Under the pieces are notes generated by a model. The model made no database searches. It was not told the DNA's origin and saw only the letters and a list, made by a program, of their open reading frames with translations. The translations under genes were made by a program, and so were the position numbers. From assembly GCA_944739405.2 (NCBI GenBank), contig OX123196.2, positions 56,644,196-56,708,195 on the forward strand: 64,000 nucleotides of DNA, written 5' to 3'. This DNA comes from Euclidia mi. Its lineage: Eukaryota; Arthropoda; Insecta; Lepidoptera; Erebidae. Shown here piece by piece: positions 22,460 through 33,382 of this stretch. Each line of letters starts with the position of its first letter. The first letter of the stretch is position 1.

Positions 22460-22912
22460 TTAGTGCTCAAAAGTTTCTAGTTATTATTTATCAACTGTCA
22501 TTTCGTTGCTAGGTGACGACAATGCGTTTTGTTTTATGAATATATATAATATAGTCTAAGGTTTTATGCAAAAGCATACGCATAACATCGTTAAAATTGT
22601 AACAAAAAGTCATCATGAAACAAAACGTAGAAACTACTTTACTGAACTCATAAAATGTTTAACTAAATCTAAGCGTTGTTGTCGTTGTGCAAGAGGACGC
22701 TAAATACTTTTAAGTTAAATTATTTTATGCTGTTAATTCTGTTCAATAAATTTCAATTAAGGAGTGACTTAAATCAAACGTTACGCAAGTGGGCCTAAGA
22801 ACATACAGGGGTTCAAGCGATAACATTATAAGGCTTCTGTCTTAAAATAGTTCTTTGCTAAAATACAACAGAGGTAGAGTTTTTTTGCATTCAACAACAT
22901 CGCTCGACCTTA

Positions 22913-23476
22913 TAGTCCGAGATCCGTAGAAGAGCGACCTTCACCGATCTGGTTATTGGCTGAAAAGTATTTTATATCAAATTTTGCATGTCAAAATATA
23001 TATCGCGAATTAGTTAGCAAAAAAAATCCGGTCCAAACTAGGAAAAGTAGAAAAAAGATGTATTTGGGTTTTCATTTAACAGTGCATATACGCGTTTAAT
23101 AAATAAATTTACTAACCGAATATATGAACCCTAAAGGATATGTTTACATAGGGTTGTCAATTTTTCCTGGCGTATTTGGTAGGGTTGCCAAGTATAAATT
23201 CTTCGACTGTTAAGTTGACACTAGTTATATTTATCAATTATTTTAATAGACAAATATTATATTAAAATGACCGCTACTCCACTGCGAACACGATGATATT
23301 GGGTTGCCTACGAAAAACCTGTCAGGAAAAGCAGTTGGCAATTTTTTTTAGCCTGGGCCGGATTTTTTTTACCAAACCAATCGCGATATATTTTTTAACA
23401 TGCAAAATTTGATATAAAATACTTTTCATCCAATAAACAGATCGGTGAAGGTCACTCTTTTACGGATCTTAGACTA
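22913..23476. mobile_element. Foldback MITE with long inverted repeats
   Basis: Inverted repeats of about 120-135 bp form both ends: 22913 to ~23040 and ~23340 to 23476. They are recognisable by CGACCTTCACCGATCTG and its reverse CAGATCGGTGAAGGTC, and by TATCAAATTTTGCATGT on both sides. TTA flanks both ends (22910-22912 and 23477-23479), a Harbinger-like target duplication. The arms have diverged by several percent, so it is not a fresh copy. No transposase is present. Confidence 0.8.
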
Positions 23477-23479
23477 TTA

Positions 23480-25836
23480 GATGAGAATTATCTTAATATC
23501 ATTCACCATTAGCTGTAAAAGAAGTTACAAATACCAAATAACTAACCTAGAGTATTGTCGAAATTCGCATACACGACTTTAATAATGAAAGCTTTAAAAA
23601 GTTTACGAGCTTAATATCTAACAATAAATGCAACACCAAATCTAACCGCTGAAACCACCACAAACACTAATATAAATAAAGATATACCCTCCCGCAGAAT
23701 TTACGAAGAGAAAATAAAACGCCAAGCAGCTTTATCAAAGTAGATTTTTATATTCAATGCCCGTCTCCACAATAAGTGCGGATGGGCGAAAACGGGAGGA
23801 ATGAAGTATATGATTCTTGAAAATGAGCTTCAGTGCCGTAGTTGGAAATTATCTCTTTGTGAGTTTTAAAAGAAAATTGACTTTATATGAGGTTGTGATA
23901 GGCAGGCTGCTTGTTAAGTGAGATCGGTAATAAAGTTTTCTTCCAATAAAAAGGACGATGTAGACCGTCATTACTGGTTTATTTGTGTGATTTATTTATT
24001 TTATACTTCCTATTTGCCACATCATATTCGCATGTTTACTAAACTTTACTGTTATTGTTTCTTTAATTATGTAGTTATGATTTGTTATTGGCTCTATATT
24101 AATCACTCCGTTATGATACGTATCTTTAAGACGTAAGTCATCCACATAACTTAAATAAACAAATAAAAAGCCAGCCAATTGCTGAAAATGAGAACCCAGT
24201 AATCAACATAATTGAACATTATTTATCGATAAGTTATCGTAAACATAATAATTTAAATTTTCAATTGACAACAAGAACTAAACACGATACCTGATAATGT
24301 GGCGATTTGTAAACATATGCGCATTGCGCAACAAGTAAATATAAATATATGCTTTTAGGTTACCGCCAAAATATGTGATCAATTCGTCTCAGTGTTTTAA
24401 TAGTTTTTAGGCCTAAGCTTTTCTCGCTATTAAGAAAGTATGTATTTTTTAAATAAAACTCGCATGAAATGTAACTGGTAAATACAAAACAAGTAAACAA
24501 TAAAATGAGTACGCCAACCAAAATGAAACGAAAAATCAAACAGCAAAGAAACGTCGTCCAATACGTGAACTAGTACAATATTTGTATCTGGAATATTAGC
24601 CCCATACTGAGCCAACACAAAAATGCCATTACTACATGAACCTATTGACGTAAAACCTTTTCCCAAGCATATAGCGTCCAGAATTTTCCGGCACCGCAAC
24701 GAATAACTTGCACAACAAGCGCAGAAATGGGAGGTTATCCAACGTTTCTATTTTCTGACGTGCACCTTTATTTATTTCCCTTGAAGCTATTGCATCACGG
24801 TATCAATATTTAACGTCAAATTTTCGCAGCACCATCGGAAGCCACATACCCCATGTAGCACCACAATCTTTCTCCAGAGACAAATGAACTGGCAGAACCA
24901 TAAGTCGATTGTCTCCAATAAATCCTTCGACGAAAAAAAATCGCTGGCAATCTGGACAGCGAAACGTCCATTGTGTAGACCCTAAACAGTCATGTATTGA
25001 ATAATATAAGAGAAGAAACACTATGGGCAATTTATTTCAATTTTCCTTAACTTGTCGAAGTTAGATGTATCGGTTGAAGAATTGCGAGATCGTGTTATTT
25101 CAGTTCCAAGTTGTTTTTTGTTGTTGAACGGCAAACTGTTGCTGCGCGGTATTCATGTATTGAGATATTTCTGGGTATCTGCTACCGATACTGCTATTTA
25201 TGATGTATACGGTGCTTGAATTTTATTCGCATCGTTTGGGCAGCGATGAATATTGAGACCTGGCTGTATATTTTATTCGTATTTCCGTCTAAGCTGGCAC
25301 GTGCTGTTTTGGCAAGATAAAGTACGCAGAATATTTCTGTGCCAGTTATTTCAAGACTGGTTAAATTATTGTCTTTATAGATGTTTTCTGTGGTGTATTC
25401 AGGCTAAATAAGACCTTGTCTATATTTCAGTATTTAATGAAAATTTTACAGCTCAATATGAAGAGTTGTTTCGATTTGTAATAATAATTGATGTAAAAAG
25501 TCATTGATTATTGTATGTAAAGTGTCATGTCTTAGCGTTTGTGGTACTGTTCCGAACTTTATCATTTTTGTAAGTATTGGAGGGACATGAATTTGAATAA
25601 AGTTCAGTTATGATATACCTTCTACGCCCCGTCCGTTTTCCCGTTATTATCCATACTAATATATTTTAAGAGTTATCTGCCGCTTGCAACTATCCCGGCA
25701 TATCGACGTACCCGGATGGTTTATTTAGCTAATTAACTGAGCGCTAAAGCGGACACGTTAATGATCCTTTTACATAGCTGTCTCACTCTCGCCCACGTGG
25801 TTAAGTTGATAGCTGTTGTCGCCATTTATAATCATA
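23480..25836. other. Mostly unassigned AT-rich DNA
   Basis: No transposon or confident gene was recognised. Minus-strand frames around 24430-25040 run together with one stop and one frameshift, and could be a decayed gene. One part reads ASREINKGARQKIETLDNL and another CLGKGFTSIGSCSNG. I recognise no family, so this is only a lead. The rest shows nothing. Confidence 0.35.
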
Positions 25837-26770
25837 CTAGCTTTCGCCCGCGGCTTCGCCAGCATAAAATTTTAATAAATGGTAGCCTATGTACTTCCCC
25901 TGGTTTCAGACTATTCATGTCAAATTTCATCACAAACGGCTCAGCAGATTAGCCGTGTAGCATACATATAAACAGATAATACTTAAAAATACTTTTGTTT
26001 TCATAATCGTCGAACTTCGGGTAAAAATTAATATGTAGGTATATTATTGAAGTTATGAAGAGCTTATATAACTACTGAATATAACAGCAGCAAAAATTTA
26101 ATCTGAAAGCATTACCACAAAGTACATATCAGACCGTCCCTCCGCCCCGTTGTGCTTAAGCGCGCCAACTCATAGAAAGCTTTTAATGACGCTGCGCTTA
26201 GGTCAAATGTATCGTGATAGCTTTTAAACTATTCGTCCAAACTACTTACTGTAAAAGACAAAATTTATCTACATTAAATACTGATCTGGCAATAAATCTA
26301 TCAATTTTAAAAATAATTTGATAACTACTCTAGAATGAGCATTGTAAAAAACATATTTTTTTTTATGTTATACTGTTTTATTACAATAAAAATTATGTAG
26401 TTTGGTTATGTACTAAAAACTAAAAAGTAATTCGGTAAGTCCTGGCTACCAGATCGCACCAATCTTCTCATCAATCTGGGGTATTGATCAGAAAAATATA
26501 AAATCGTTGGGCAAGTGAAATTTCTATCATAATGTTTACTCTGGATACGCCACACCCAAAACCCTTTTTTTTAGTTAATTTTATTTTTAAGTTTTTAGTT
26601 TTGTTGTAAGTTGATACATCTCATTCTATTTTCATAGTGAGCCCTTTTCTACCAATCAAACCCTGTCATTCACTCGCCCGGTGAATCGCGCGCGGAGCGC
26701 ACGCGTTTTAGTGCTTTACCGAGTATATACAATATATTTCTTACGAATTAATACGTAACTCATTTTTACG

Positions 26771-28060
26771 ATGGAAAGTAACAGTGATGGTGAAGAAGTC
26801 AGTGATTCGGAGTTTTTAGATAATTGCGAACGAGAATATGAACAACCGCAGATGATTATATCGGAAGTTGATGAAAATTGTTGTGAAGAAGTAAGAAGAA
26901 ATGTAGTTAAAAGAAAAGAAAGAGAAGATGACAATAGCGTAGAAGATGAATTTATTACTGTAATTAGAAGAAGACCTAAAAGAATAATAAGAAGTGTTTC
27001 GTCTGAAAATAATTCTAGTAAGAGGGTAGATGAAAATAAAAATCAAAATAATTTTGAAGAAATAAATACGTATGAAATATGTATTACTTCCACGGAAAAG
27101 TTGCCTAAACAAATGGCTTTAGCAAAACTCTTCAGATCGGAGAATATTAAAGGAATAACAAGAATAAAATACAAAAGTTTTAACAAAGTTTTAGTGCAAT
27201 TTCAAGAAGATGAAGATGCTTATAAGTTACTGGAGTGTCAAAAATTTAAAGAAATGGGTTTCAGATGTCAGAAAGTGAATGATCTCTCATTTTCATACGG
27301 CATTGTTAAGGGGGTGGATATTGAATTAAGCGACAAAGAATTGCAGAGTATAATAGAAAGTCAGACCGAAATAATTTCTATTAACCGACTTAAAAGATTA
27401 AATGCGGAAGGCAACTGGATTGAAAGCGAGTCTGTAAAAATATGTTTTAAAGGAAATGTTTTACCACCATACATATACGCATACGATTGCCGCTTTAAGG
27501 TTGAAGCTTACGTGTTTCCGGTTACCCAGTGTTCGGGATGTTGGCAGTTTGGCCATGTATATAAGTTCTGCCCAACGAAAAAGAAACTATGTCCAAAATG
27601 CGGCGGCCATCACGAAAATTGTGAGATCACTGATTTTAAGTGCCTTAATTGTAAAGGCCCTCACCTTGTGTTGAGTAAATCTTGTCCGTTGTACATCAAA
27701 GAAAGGCAAATAAGGGTAATCATGAGCAAGGAACAGATACCCTATCGAAAAGCTCTTCAATTATTATTACAAAAAAATGAGCAGCAGGCGAGCTTACCTC
27801 AATCCCTACACAGTAAATCCGCAATCAGTAATATAGTAGAAAATACTGAAACGTATAGCAACGTAGTATCTAAGTCCATATTAGAAAGTCAATCAAAGCC
27901 AACTGATTCAAGTCCAATTGAGAGTTATAGTGAGAAATTAGTGGACCCCCCTGTACCACAACATATTGAGATACAACAGGATAAGCAGAATGCAGAGACG
28001 AATTCAGAACAGTTAGTGGAAGAGCCAAGAAAAAATAAGCAGCAAGGAGAAAAAAAATGA
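26771..28060 (+). CDS. I-clade LINE ORF1, Gag-like nucleic-acid-binding protein
   Basis: This 429-residue Gag-like protein would coat the element's RNA. The N-terminus is acidic and serine-rich (1-40), followed by basic patches (KRKERED, RRRPKRIIR). A central region (~100-250) has the spacing seen in RRM-like Gag domains. The knuckle region is at 254-305: CSGCWQFGHVYKFC (C-x2-C-x4-H-x4-C), then cysteine clusters CPKCGGHHENC and CLNCKGPH with a final Cys-Pro. The C-terminus is Gln/Ser-rich. ATG at 26771 follows a ~100-bp leader with no earlier in-frame ATG. The stop at 28060 leaves a 203-nt gap to ORF2, so ORF2 would need reinitiation. Confidence 0.9.
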   Translation: MESNSDGEEVSDSEFLDNCEREYEQPQMIISEVDENCCEEVRRNVVKRKEREDDNSVEDEFITVIRRRPKRIIRSVSSENNSSKRVDENKNQNNFEEINTYEICITSTEKLPKQMALAKLFRSENIKGITRIKYKSFNKVLVQFQEDEDAYKLLECQKFKEMGFRCQKVNDLSFSYGIVKGVDIELSDKELQSIIESQTEIISINRLKRLNAEGNWIESESVKICFKGNVLPPYIYAYDCRFKVEAYVFPVTQCSGCWQFGHVYKFCPTKKKLCPKCGGHHENCEITDFKCLNCKGPHLVLSKSCPLYIKERQIRVIMSKEQIPYRKALQLLLQKNEQQASLPQSLHSKSAISNIVENTETYSNVVSKSILESQSKPTDSSPIESYSEKLVDPPVPQHIEIQQDKQNAETNSEQLVEEPRKNKQQGEKK

Positions 28061-28263
28061 AAGTAAGGAGGATCAGGAGCACTTACGGTATAAGTTTGAA
28101 TTTAAAAAAATAATTCTAAAAATAAAAAGTATTTATATGTCCCAAGATAAATTTGAAAGTAAACTTCTGTCAGTTGTTAAATTAATTTGGGAGGAATTTA
28201 AAAGCGTTTTGTCAACTATGTTCTTTAATAGAGATTATATTAACACAATATTTAGTTTTTTAG

Positions 28264-31200
28264 ATGGATAACAGTAGCCATGACAATATACGCATAAACA
28301 TTTTCCAATGGAACTCACAAAGTCTGCGCCCCAAATTAATTTCATTTACAGATCTATTAAATAGAGAAAACGTTCATATCGGTATACTTAGCGAGACATG
28401 GTTAGACAATGAGTCAGATATTAGCATTAGTGGGTATAACATATATAGAAAGGATAGGGCAGATGCCTATGGTGGTGTTTCAATAATTGTACATAAGTCT
28501 ATTCAGTCCTACTTATATCCAATTAATGTTACTAATTCAGGCATAGAAGTTATTAGTGTGAGATTACTAAACTGTAAAGACTTAGAATATATCGTTAGTA
28601 TATATTGCCCTTCCTCCGTACAGACAAGATCCTCTGACTGGGATGAGATCTTTTCATGTTTTTCTAAATCAACTATCATAGCAGGCGATTTTAACGGGCA
28701 TCATACCAACTGGTCAGTTAAAACTGATGCAAGGGGCGTACAGATCATGGATACAGCTCTAGAAAATTCCTTCGTGTCTCTTAATAATGGGATGGCTACC
28801 CGAGTAAAATTAGTCAATAACAATTTACAACAGACCACTCCTGATGTTACATTTGCATCGTCCGACATAGCTTTAAAGTTTGACTGGCAAGTTTTTAATG
28901 AAAATATCGGAAGTGACCACTTAATCATTAAGATGGCAATTAATGTAATAAGTAGCTTTAGCTCCACTAAGAGACGAAATTACAAAAAAGCCAATTGGTT
29001 AGAATATCGTAATTCACTTTCAAGAATTTCATTTCCTTATGAAGATGAGAACGTTCAAGAAATGTATAACTATTTAATTGATCAAATTAATTATACGGCT
29101 GATCAGCATATTCCATACATAAAATGTTGTGTTAAACCCACAAGTAAATTTAAGCCAAAAGATTACTGGAACCCGACGTTATCTAAAATAGTTGCACAAA
29201 GGAGATTACTTTTAGCTCAGTTCCGTCGTAATCCCACCCCCGAAAATTTAGGCAAACTTGAAGAGAAAACTAAAGAGGCTAAAAAATTAATAAGCAAAGC
29301 TAAATCTATAAGTTGGCAAAACTTTTGCAATTCTATTGATCACACAGTATCAGCCCCAGAAATGTGGCGCCGTATGAAATGGATTAAAGGTTATAGGCAA
29401 ACAAAAAGTTATCCTCCCCTCGATAAACAAAAGCAATTGCTACAGTCACTTACTCCCGATTATGTTCTGAATTTGATGCCCAATTTTGTATCGAGTAACG
29501 AAAATTTAGAGTGCAATTTTACTATGCAAGAGCTTAAAAAATGTATTAAATTGAAAGATTCAGCACCGGGCGAGGATGGGATTTCTTACTCTATGATATA
29601 TCATTTACCCCATGAAGCTAAATTATTCTTGCTAAACATATATAACAAAGTTTTCAACTCAGGTACAGTACCCCACCAATGGCGGAACATTCATATCATT
29701 CCTATACCCAAAGTTAATAGTAATAATAATAGCCCTGGTCTCAAGCTTCGCCCAATTTCTTTAATATCCTGTTTGTGCAAGACTTTTCACTTAATGTTAT
29801 ATAAACGTCTAGAATGGTACACAGAAAATAAAATGATACTACCATCACATACTGTTGGTTTCAGGAAGTCCCATTCTTGCTTGGATGCCGTTGCTCGTTT
29901 AGTAACATATATTCAAATCGGATTTTCCAAAAATTTACCTACCCTAGCATGTTTTCTAGATATACAGAACGCGTATAATAATGTTTCGATTGATGTTGCA
30001 ATGACTGTTTTAGATCAATTAAAAATAGGATCCAAATTTTGTGCTTATTTGTGGTCATTTCTAAGTGAAAGGCATTTGAAAATTAAGATAATTAATAATA
30101 CTGAGTCGATAATTACTCGATGGACCAACACGGGCCTAGCTCAGGGAGACCCTCTGTCTCCCTTAATATTTAATTTAATAACTTACAGGTTAAGTCATTT
30201 GCAACTTAATGTACTGCTGTCGCAATATGCGGATGATTACGTTCTGTACATTAGAGATAAAGATATGTTTGTATGTGAAATGTATATGCAGAGAGCACTT
30301 GATTCTATAATTCAGTTGTTAGGGGAACTTGGATTAGATTTATCTCCTAGCAAATCAAGTTACTGTGTTTTTAGTAGGGGTCGCAGAAGATTATTACCCA
30401 CCTTACAAGTACACGGTTGTAGACTAACCTTTTCAGAGTGCGTCAAATACTTAGGCATATGGCTAGATAGAAGTCTGCGTTGGGGTAAACATATTAACGA
30501 AATAGTAGACAAATGTTCAAAACTCCTCAATGTATTAAAAGTACTTTCTGGTAGCTCTTTCAGTATACATATCACTCACTTACGCAGGCTGTATATATCA
30601 TTAATTAGAAGCCGAATAGATTATGGTTGTTTTATTTACGATAGTAGTGCGAAAACGCACACTGTAAAACTAGATCGATTACAAAATCAGGCTCTACGAT
30701 TAATAGGTGGATTTATTAAAAGCTGTCCAATTCACGTTATGGAATGTGAGCTAAACATTATACCGCTATCATTGAGAAGGAGATACTTAGCATACAAATA
30801 CAATCTGAAATTAATGTCTTGGTCAAATAGTGAAACGTCTGTTATGATTTCCGAATTAAATGGCCTGTGTAATACAAGGTATTGGGAAAACAAAAGAATA
30901 CCTCTGCTAGTTAACACTTATAAGGATATGTCTGGCATCTCTGTTAATTGTTCTAATATATTAAATATGTTTAATTTAGAGACATGGGTTTCTAGTATCG
31001 ATGTGGAAAAATATATTAATGTAAAACTTGTATGTGTTCAAGGTTCTAAAACTTTACTAGATTTTCATCTATTACATAATAACGTCATTGCAGAAATTAA
31101 CGAGAAATATCTTGGTTGGCATTGCATATTTACCGATGGATCTAAAAGTAATTTGGGTTTGGGGGCTGGTTTTTACGACAGAACCTTGCAATATAAAGCA

Positions 31201-31977
31201 GGCTTTAAAATAGATTGTGAAGTACCAATAATGTCGCTTGAACTCATTGCAATATATCAGGCTTTATCTTACGCATTTAATAATAAGCTGAACAAAATTG
31301 TAATATTTTCAGATAGTAAGAGTGCCTTACAACATGTGGCTCGGTGCGCCTCTGGCCGCAGAGGGGCAACGATAGCCTTTAACATCCTTAGACTAATCCT
31401 CAATTTTAGCAAACTTGGCAAAGATTTAAAGTTGCAATGGGTTCCAGCGCATATAGGTCTAACAGGGAATGAGGAAGCTGACCGTATAGCTAAATTAGCA
31501 GCAGAAGGTGGCGAAATAATAAACTATTCACCAGATTATTGGGAGTTAGTGCCTAAATTCAGAAAGCTTTGCTTTGATCAATGGAACGAAGATTTTAAAA
31601 CTAAATCCTTAGATAAAGGCATATGGTATAGAACCATACAAGGTGAACTTCCTCGGGTGTCCTGGTTTGACAACACCAGCTTAAGTCGGAATTATGTGAA
31701 ACTAGCTCTCAGACTGAGATCCGGACATTATCCATCAGCAAAGTTTGCATACTTAATGAAGAAGACTAATTCACCTAATTGCATGAGTTGTAATAAAATT
31801 GAAGATGTACAACATTTGCTGATGGAATGTGTCCGGAATAAAGATGAACGTGAATCACTGCTGAAAGAATTCGAACTGAATAGGCTAGAAGTTGGTCTGA
31901 TTCAAATCATTTTGTCAAAGCCTAAATCTGAGTTGGCAAGAAATCTGTGTCGGTTGGTAACAGTTCTTCAGCAGTGA
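28264..31977 (+). CDS. I-clade LINE ORF2: endonuclease, reverse transcriptase, RNase H
   Basis: The 1237-residue polyprotein copies the element into a new site. The AP-like endonuclease (~10-225) shows Asn17 in FQWNSQS, Glu44 in SETWL, GDFNGHH (141-147) and SDH (217-219). The reverse transcriptase (~470-740) shows LRPISLI, GFRKSHS, FLDIQNAYN with the first catalytic Asp near 564, GLAQGDPLSPLIFN and YADD (655-658). RNase H follows with Asp958 (FTDGSKS), MSLELIA, FSDSKSAL and Asp1073 (GNEEADRIAK). A C-terminal CCHC motif starts at Cys1173 (CMSCNKIEDVQHLLMEC). ATG at 28264 follows an in-frame TAG. No stop or frameshift interrupts it. Confidence 0.95.
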   Translation: MDNSSHDNIRINIFQWNSQSLRPKLISFTDLLNRENVHIGILSETWLDNESDISISGYNIYRKDRADAYGGVSIIVHKSIQSYLYPINVTNSGIEVISVRLLNCKDLEYIVSIYCPSSVQTRSSDWDEIFSCFSKSTIIAGDFNGHHTNWSVKTDARGVQIMDTALENSFVSLNNGMATRVKLVNNNLQQTTPDVTFASSDIALKFDWQVFNENIGSDHLIIKMAINVISSFSSTKRRNYKKANWLEYRNSLSRISFPYEDENVQEMYNYLIDQINYTADQHIPYIKCCVKPTSKFKPKDYWNPTLSKIVAQRRLLLAQFRRNPTPENLGKLEEKTKEAKKLISKAKSISWQNFCNSIDHTVSAPEMWRRMKWIKGYRQTKSYPPLDKQKQLLQSLTPDYVLNLMPNFVSSNENLECNFTMQELKKCIKLKDSAPGEDGISYSMIYHLPHEAKLFLLNIYNKVFNSGTVPHQWRNIHIIPIPKVNSNNNSPGLKLRPISLISCLCKTFHLMLYKRLEWYTENKMILPSHTVGFRKSHSCLDAVARLVTYIQIGFSKNLPTLACFLDIQNAYNNVSIDVAMTVLDQLKIGSKFCAYLWSFLSERHLKIKIINNTESIITRWTNTGLAQGDPLSPLIFNLITYRLSHLQLNVLLSQYADDYVLYIRDKDMFVCEMYMQRALDSIIQLLGELGLDLSPSKSSYCVFSRGRRRLLPTLQVHGCRLTFSECVKYLGIWLDRSLRWGKHINEIVDKCSKLLNVLKVLSGSSFSIHITHLRRLYISLIRSRIDYGCFIYDSSAKTHTVKLDRLQNQALRLIGGFIKSCPIHVMECELNIIPLSLRRRYLAYKYNLKLMSWSNSETSVMISELNGLCNTRYWENKRIPLLVNTYKDMSGISVNCSNILNMFNLETWVSSIDVEKYINVKLVCVQGSKTLLDFHLLHNNVIAEINEKYLGWHCIFTDGSKSNLGLGAGFYDRTLQYKAGFKIDCEVPIMSLELIAIYQALSYAFNNKLNKIVIFSDSKSALQHVARCASGRRGATIAFNILRLILNFSKLGKDLKLQWVPAHIGLTGNEEADRIAKLAAEGGEIINYSPDYWELVPKFRKLCFDQWNEDFKTKSLDKGIWYRTIQGELPRVSWFDNTSLSRNYVKLALRLRSGHYPSAKFAYLMKKTNSPNCMSCNKIEDVQHLLMECVRNKDERESLLKEFELNRLEVGLIQIILSKPKSELARNLCRLVTVLQQ

Positions 31978-32163
31978 TTTGCTATATGGATAGGATCCAT
32001 GTTTTTGTTTTTATTGTGTTCAATTTATGTTTAAGATAGATAGTTAATACAAAAAAGCTGTGTTTATATAGTTATAAGGTACAATGGGGTTGACGTGTCC
32101 TTAGAGACAAAATCCCCTAAACCAAATAAAGATAAAAAAAAAAAAAAAAAAACCCTGTCATTC

Positions 32164-32570
32164 GATACCCATATTTAGGTATTTGTGGAAAATAGGTAAT
32201 CTGCCATTTTGTGGCGGCGGCCATCTTGGATTTTTCATAGTAAGATCAATTCTACCAATCAAGCCCTCATTTGATACCCATATTGAGGTGTTTGTGTAAA
32301 ATATGTATTCCGCCATTTTGTGGCAGCAGCCATCTTTGATTTTTCATAGTGAGCTCTATTCTACGAATCAAGCCCTTTCATTTGATACCCATATTGAGGT
32401 ATTTGTGGAAAATAAGTAATCCGCCATTTTGTGGCGGCGGCCATCTTGGATTTTTCATAGTGAGCTCCATTCTACCAATCAAACCCTTTCATTTGATACC
32501 CATATTGACGTTGTTGTGAAGTAATATGTGAACCGCCATTTTGTATAGGCGGCCATCTTGAATTTACAAT
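32164..32570. repeat. Tandem ~113-bp repeat, CCATTTTGTGG / CCATCTTGG type
   Basis: Successive units contain TTTTTCATAGTGAGC, CTACCAATCAA, CATTTGATACCCATATTGAG, CCGCCATTTTGTGGCGG and GGCCATCTTGGAT. Units start near 32227, 32338 and 32449. The first unit is split by the I-clade LINE, with its left part at about 26620-26671. The repeat sits inside the Helitron-like unit. Confidence 0.85.
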
Positions 32571-32903
32571 CATTATCTTTTAATCTTGATGACAATATGA
32601 GTCAATACCAAATATCAGATTAATCTGTCATCAGGAAGGTGGTAAAATTCCAATGACTAAATTTGACCCAAGCAAACAAAGATAATACAGGATTTTTGCC
32701 GACTTAGTTGATACTTTTCCTTATATTGTGGCAACATTATACAAAACCTTTATAAATTGTAGCCTATGTGTTATTCTGATGTATAAACTATATTACTGTA
32801 AAGTTTCACCCACATCCGTTCAGTAGTTTTTGCGTGAAAGAGTAACAAACATCCATTTATACATACACCTTCACAAACTTTCACGTTTATAATATTAGTA
32901 GGA
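32571..32903 (-). repeat. Helitron 5' terminal region
   Basis: On the plus strand it reads CCGTTCAGTAGTTTTTGCG and ends TTTATAATATTAGTAGGA, the reverse of a Helitron-like TC start. It is included in the 25837-32903 unit. Nothing coding was seen. Confidence 0.5.
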
Positions 32904-32940
32904 TTATCATCAGCCTTTTTGTAGTTCACTGTTTGTATGA

Positions 32941-33205
32941 CTGCCTCCGTGGTCCAGTGGATAGCGTATGCGACTGCTGATCAGAGGTCCCGGGTTCGAT
33001 TCCTGGGTCGGGCAAAAGTGTTACTAGGTTTTTCCGAATTCTCAGTAGCAGCACGGACTCTGGTGATGTGCCCGTTAACGGCAATAGGCTCGCCCCCTAT
33101 TACGTGGGAATTAAAAATTCATGGCGATATGTGGGTGTAATATTACACCTCTGCCTACCCCGTCGGGGATACAGGCGTGAATCTTTTATCAAAATAAAAA
33201 AATGA
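32941..33205 (+). mobile_element. tRNA-derived SINE with 15-bp TSD
   Basis: This is a full-length standard-family copy: head CAGTGGATAGCG, B box GGTTCGATTCC, body, and an A-rich tail. A repeat ACTGTTTGTATGACT flanks it (32928-32942, overlapping the first two bases, and 33206-33220). Confidence 0.9.
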
Positions 33206-33382
33206 ACTGTTTGTATGACTACATATTTGCCTCTTAAATGTGCGTCACTATAGCATTGTAAGGCATTCGAAAGATTTGGCCCATAACACCACGCTGGTAA
33301 CACCACCTAGGTTGGCATGGGGTTTCATGTCGAGTTGTCCGTTTCTTCTGCAAGATACTACATACTTAAATACATACATACA

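Larger units (their letters stand above)
21310..22795. mobile_element. Harbinger-like TIR element carrying nested insertions
   Basis: The terminal inverted repeats start GGCCCACTTGC (21310-21320) and end GCAAGTGGGCC (22785-22795), flanked by 3-bp TAA on both sides (21307-21309 and 22796-22798). A subterminal inverted motif CTTGCACAACGA is also present on both sides. TAA target duplications suggest the PIF/Harbinger group. The interior holds a piggyBac remnant (21666-22459) and an RTE scrap (21549-21633). Its own non-nested sequence is only ~600 bp, so it is a MITE. Confidence 0.75.
26672..32149 (+). mobile_element. Full-length I-clade non-LTR retrotransposon
   Basis: The element runs from about ACTCGCCCGGTG (26672) to a poly(A) run of about 17 ending near 32150. 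It is bounded by the 14-bp target-site duplication AAACCCTGTCATTC (26658-26671 and 32150-32163). The target is a tandem CCATCTTGG repeat. It has a GC-rich 5' leader, two open ORFs (26771-28060 and 28264-31977) and a short 3' UTR. RNase H in ORF2 places it in the I group. Both ORFs are uninterrupted and all catalytic motifs are present, so it may be recently active. Confidence 0.92.
25837..32903 (-). mobile_element. Helitron-like unit split by an I-clade LINE
   Basis: On the minus strand the right edge starts TCCTACTAATATTATAAACG after an A (plus 32904 is T). The left edge ends GCCGCGGGCGAAAGCTAG before a T (plus 25836-25840 reads ACTAG). These are the expected Helitron 5' TC, GC-rich 3' hairpin and CTAG end between A and T. 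Removing the nested LINE leaves ~1.6 kb without a Rep/helicase gene, with an internal tandem repeat. The pairing of these two ends as one element is inference; they could be two separate fragments. Confidence 0.5.
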
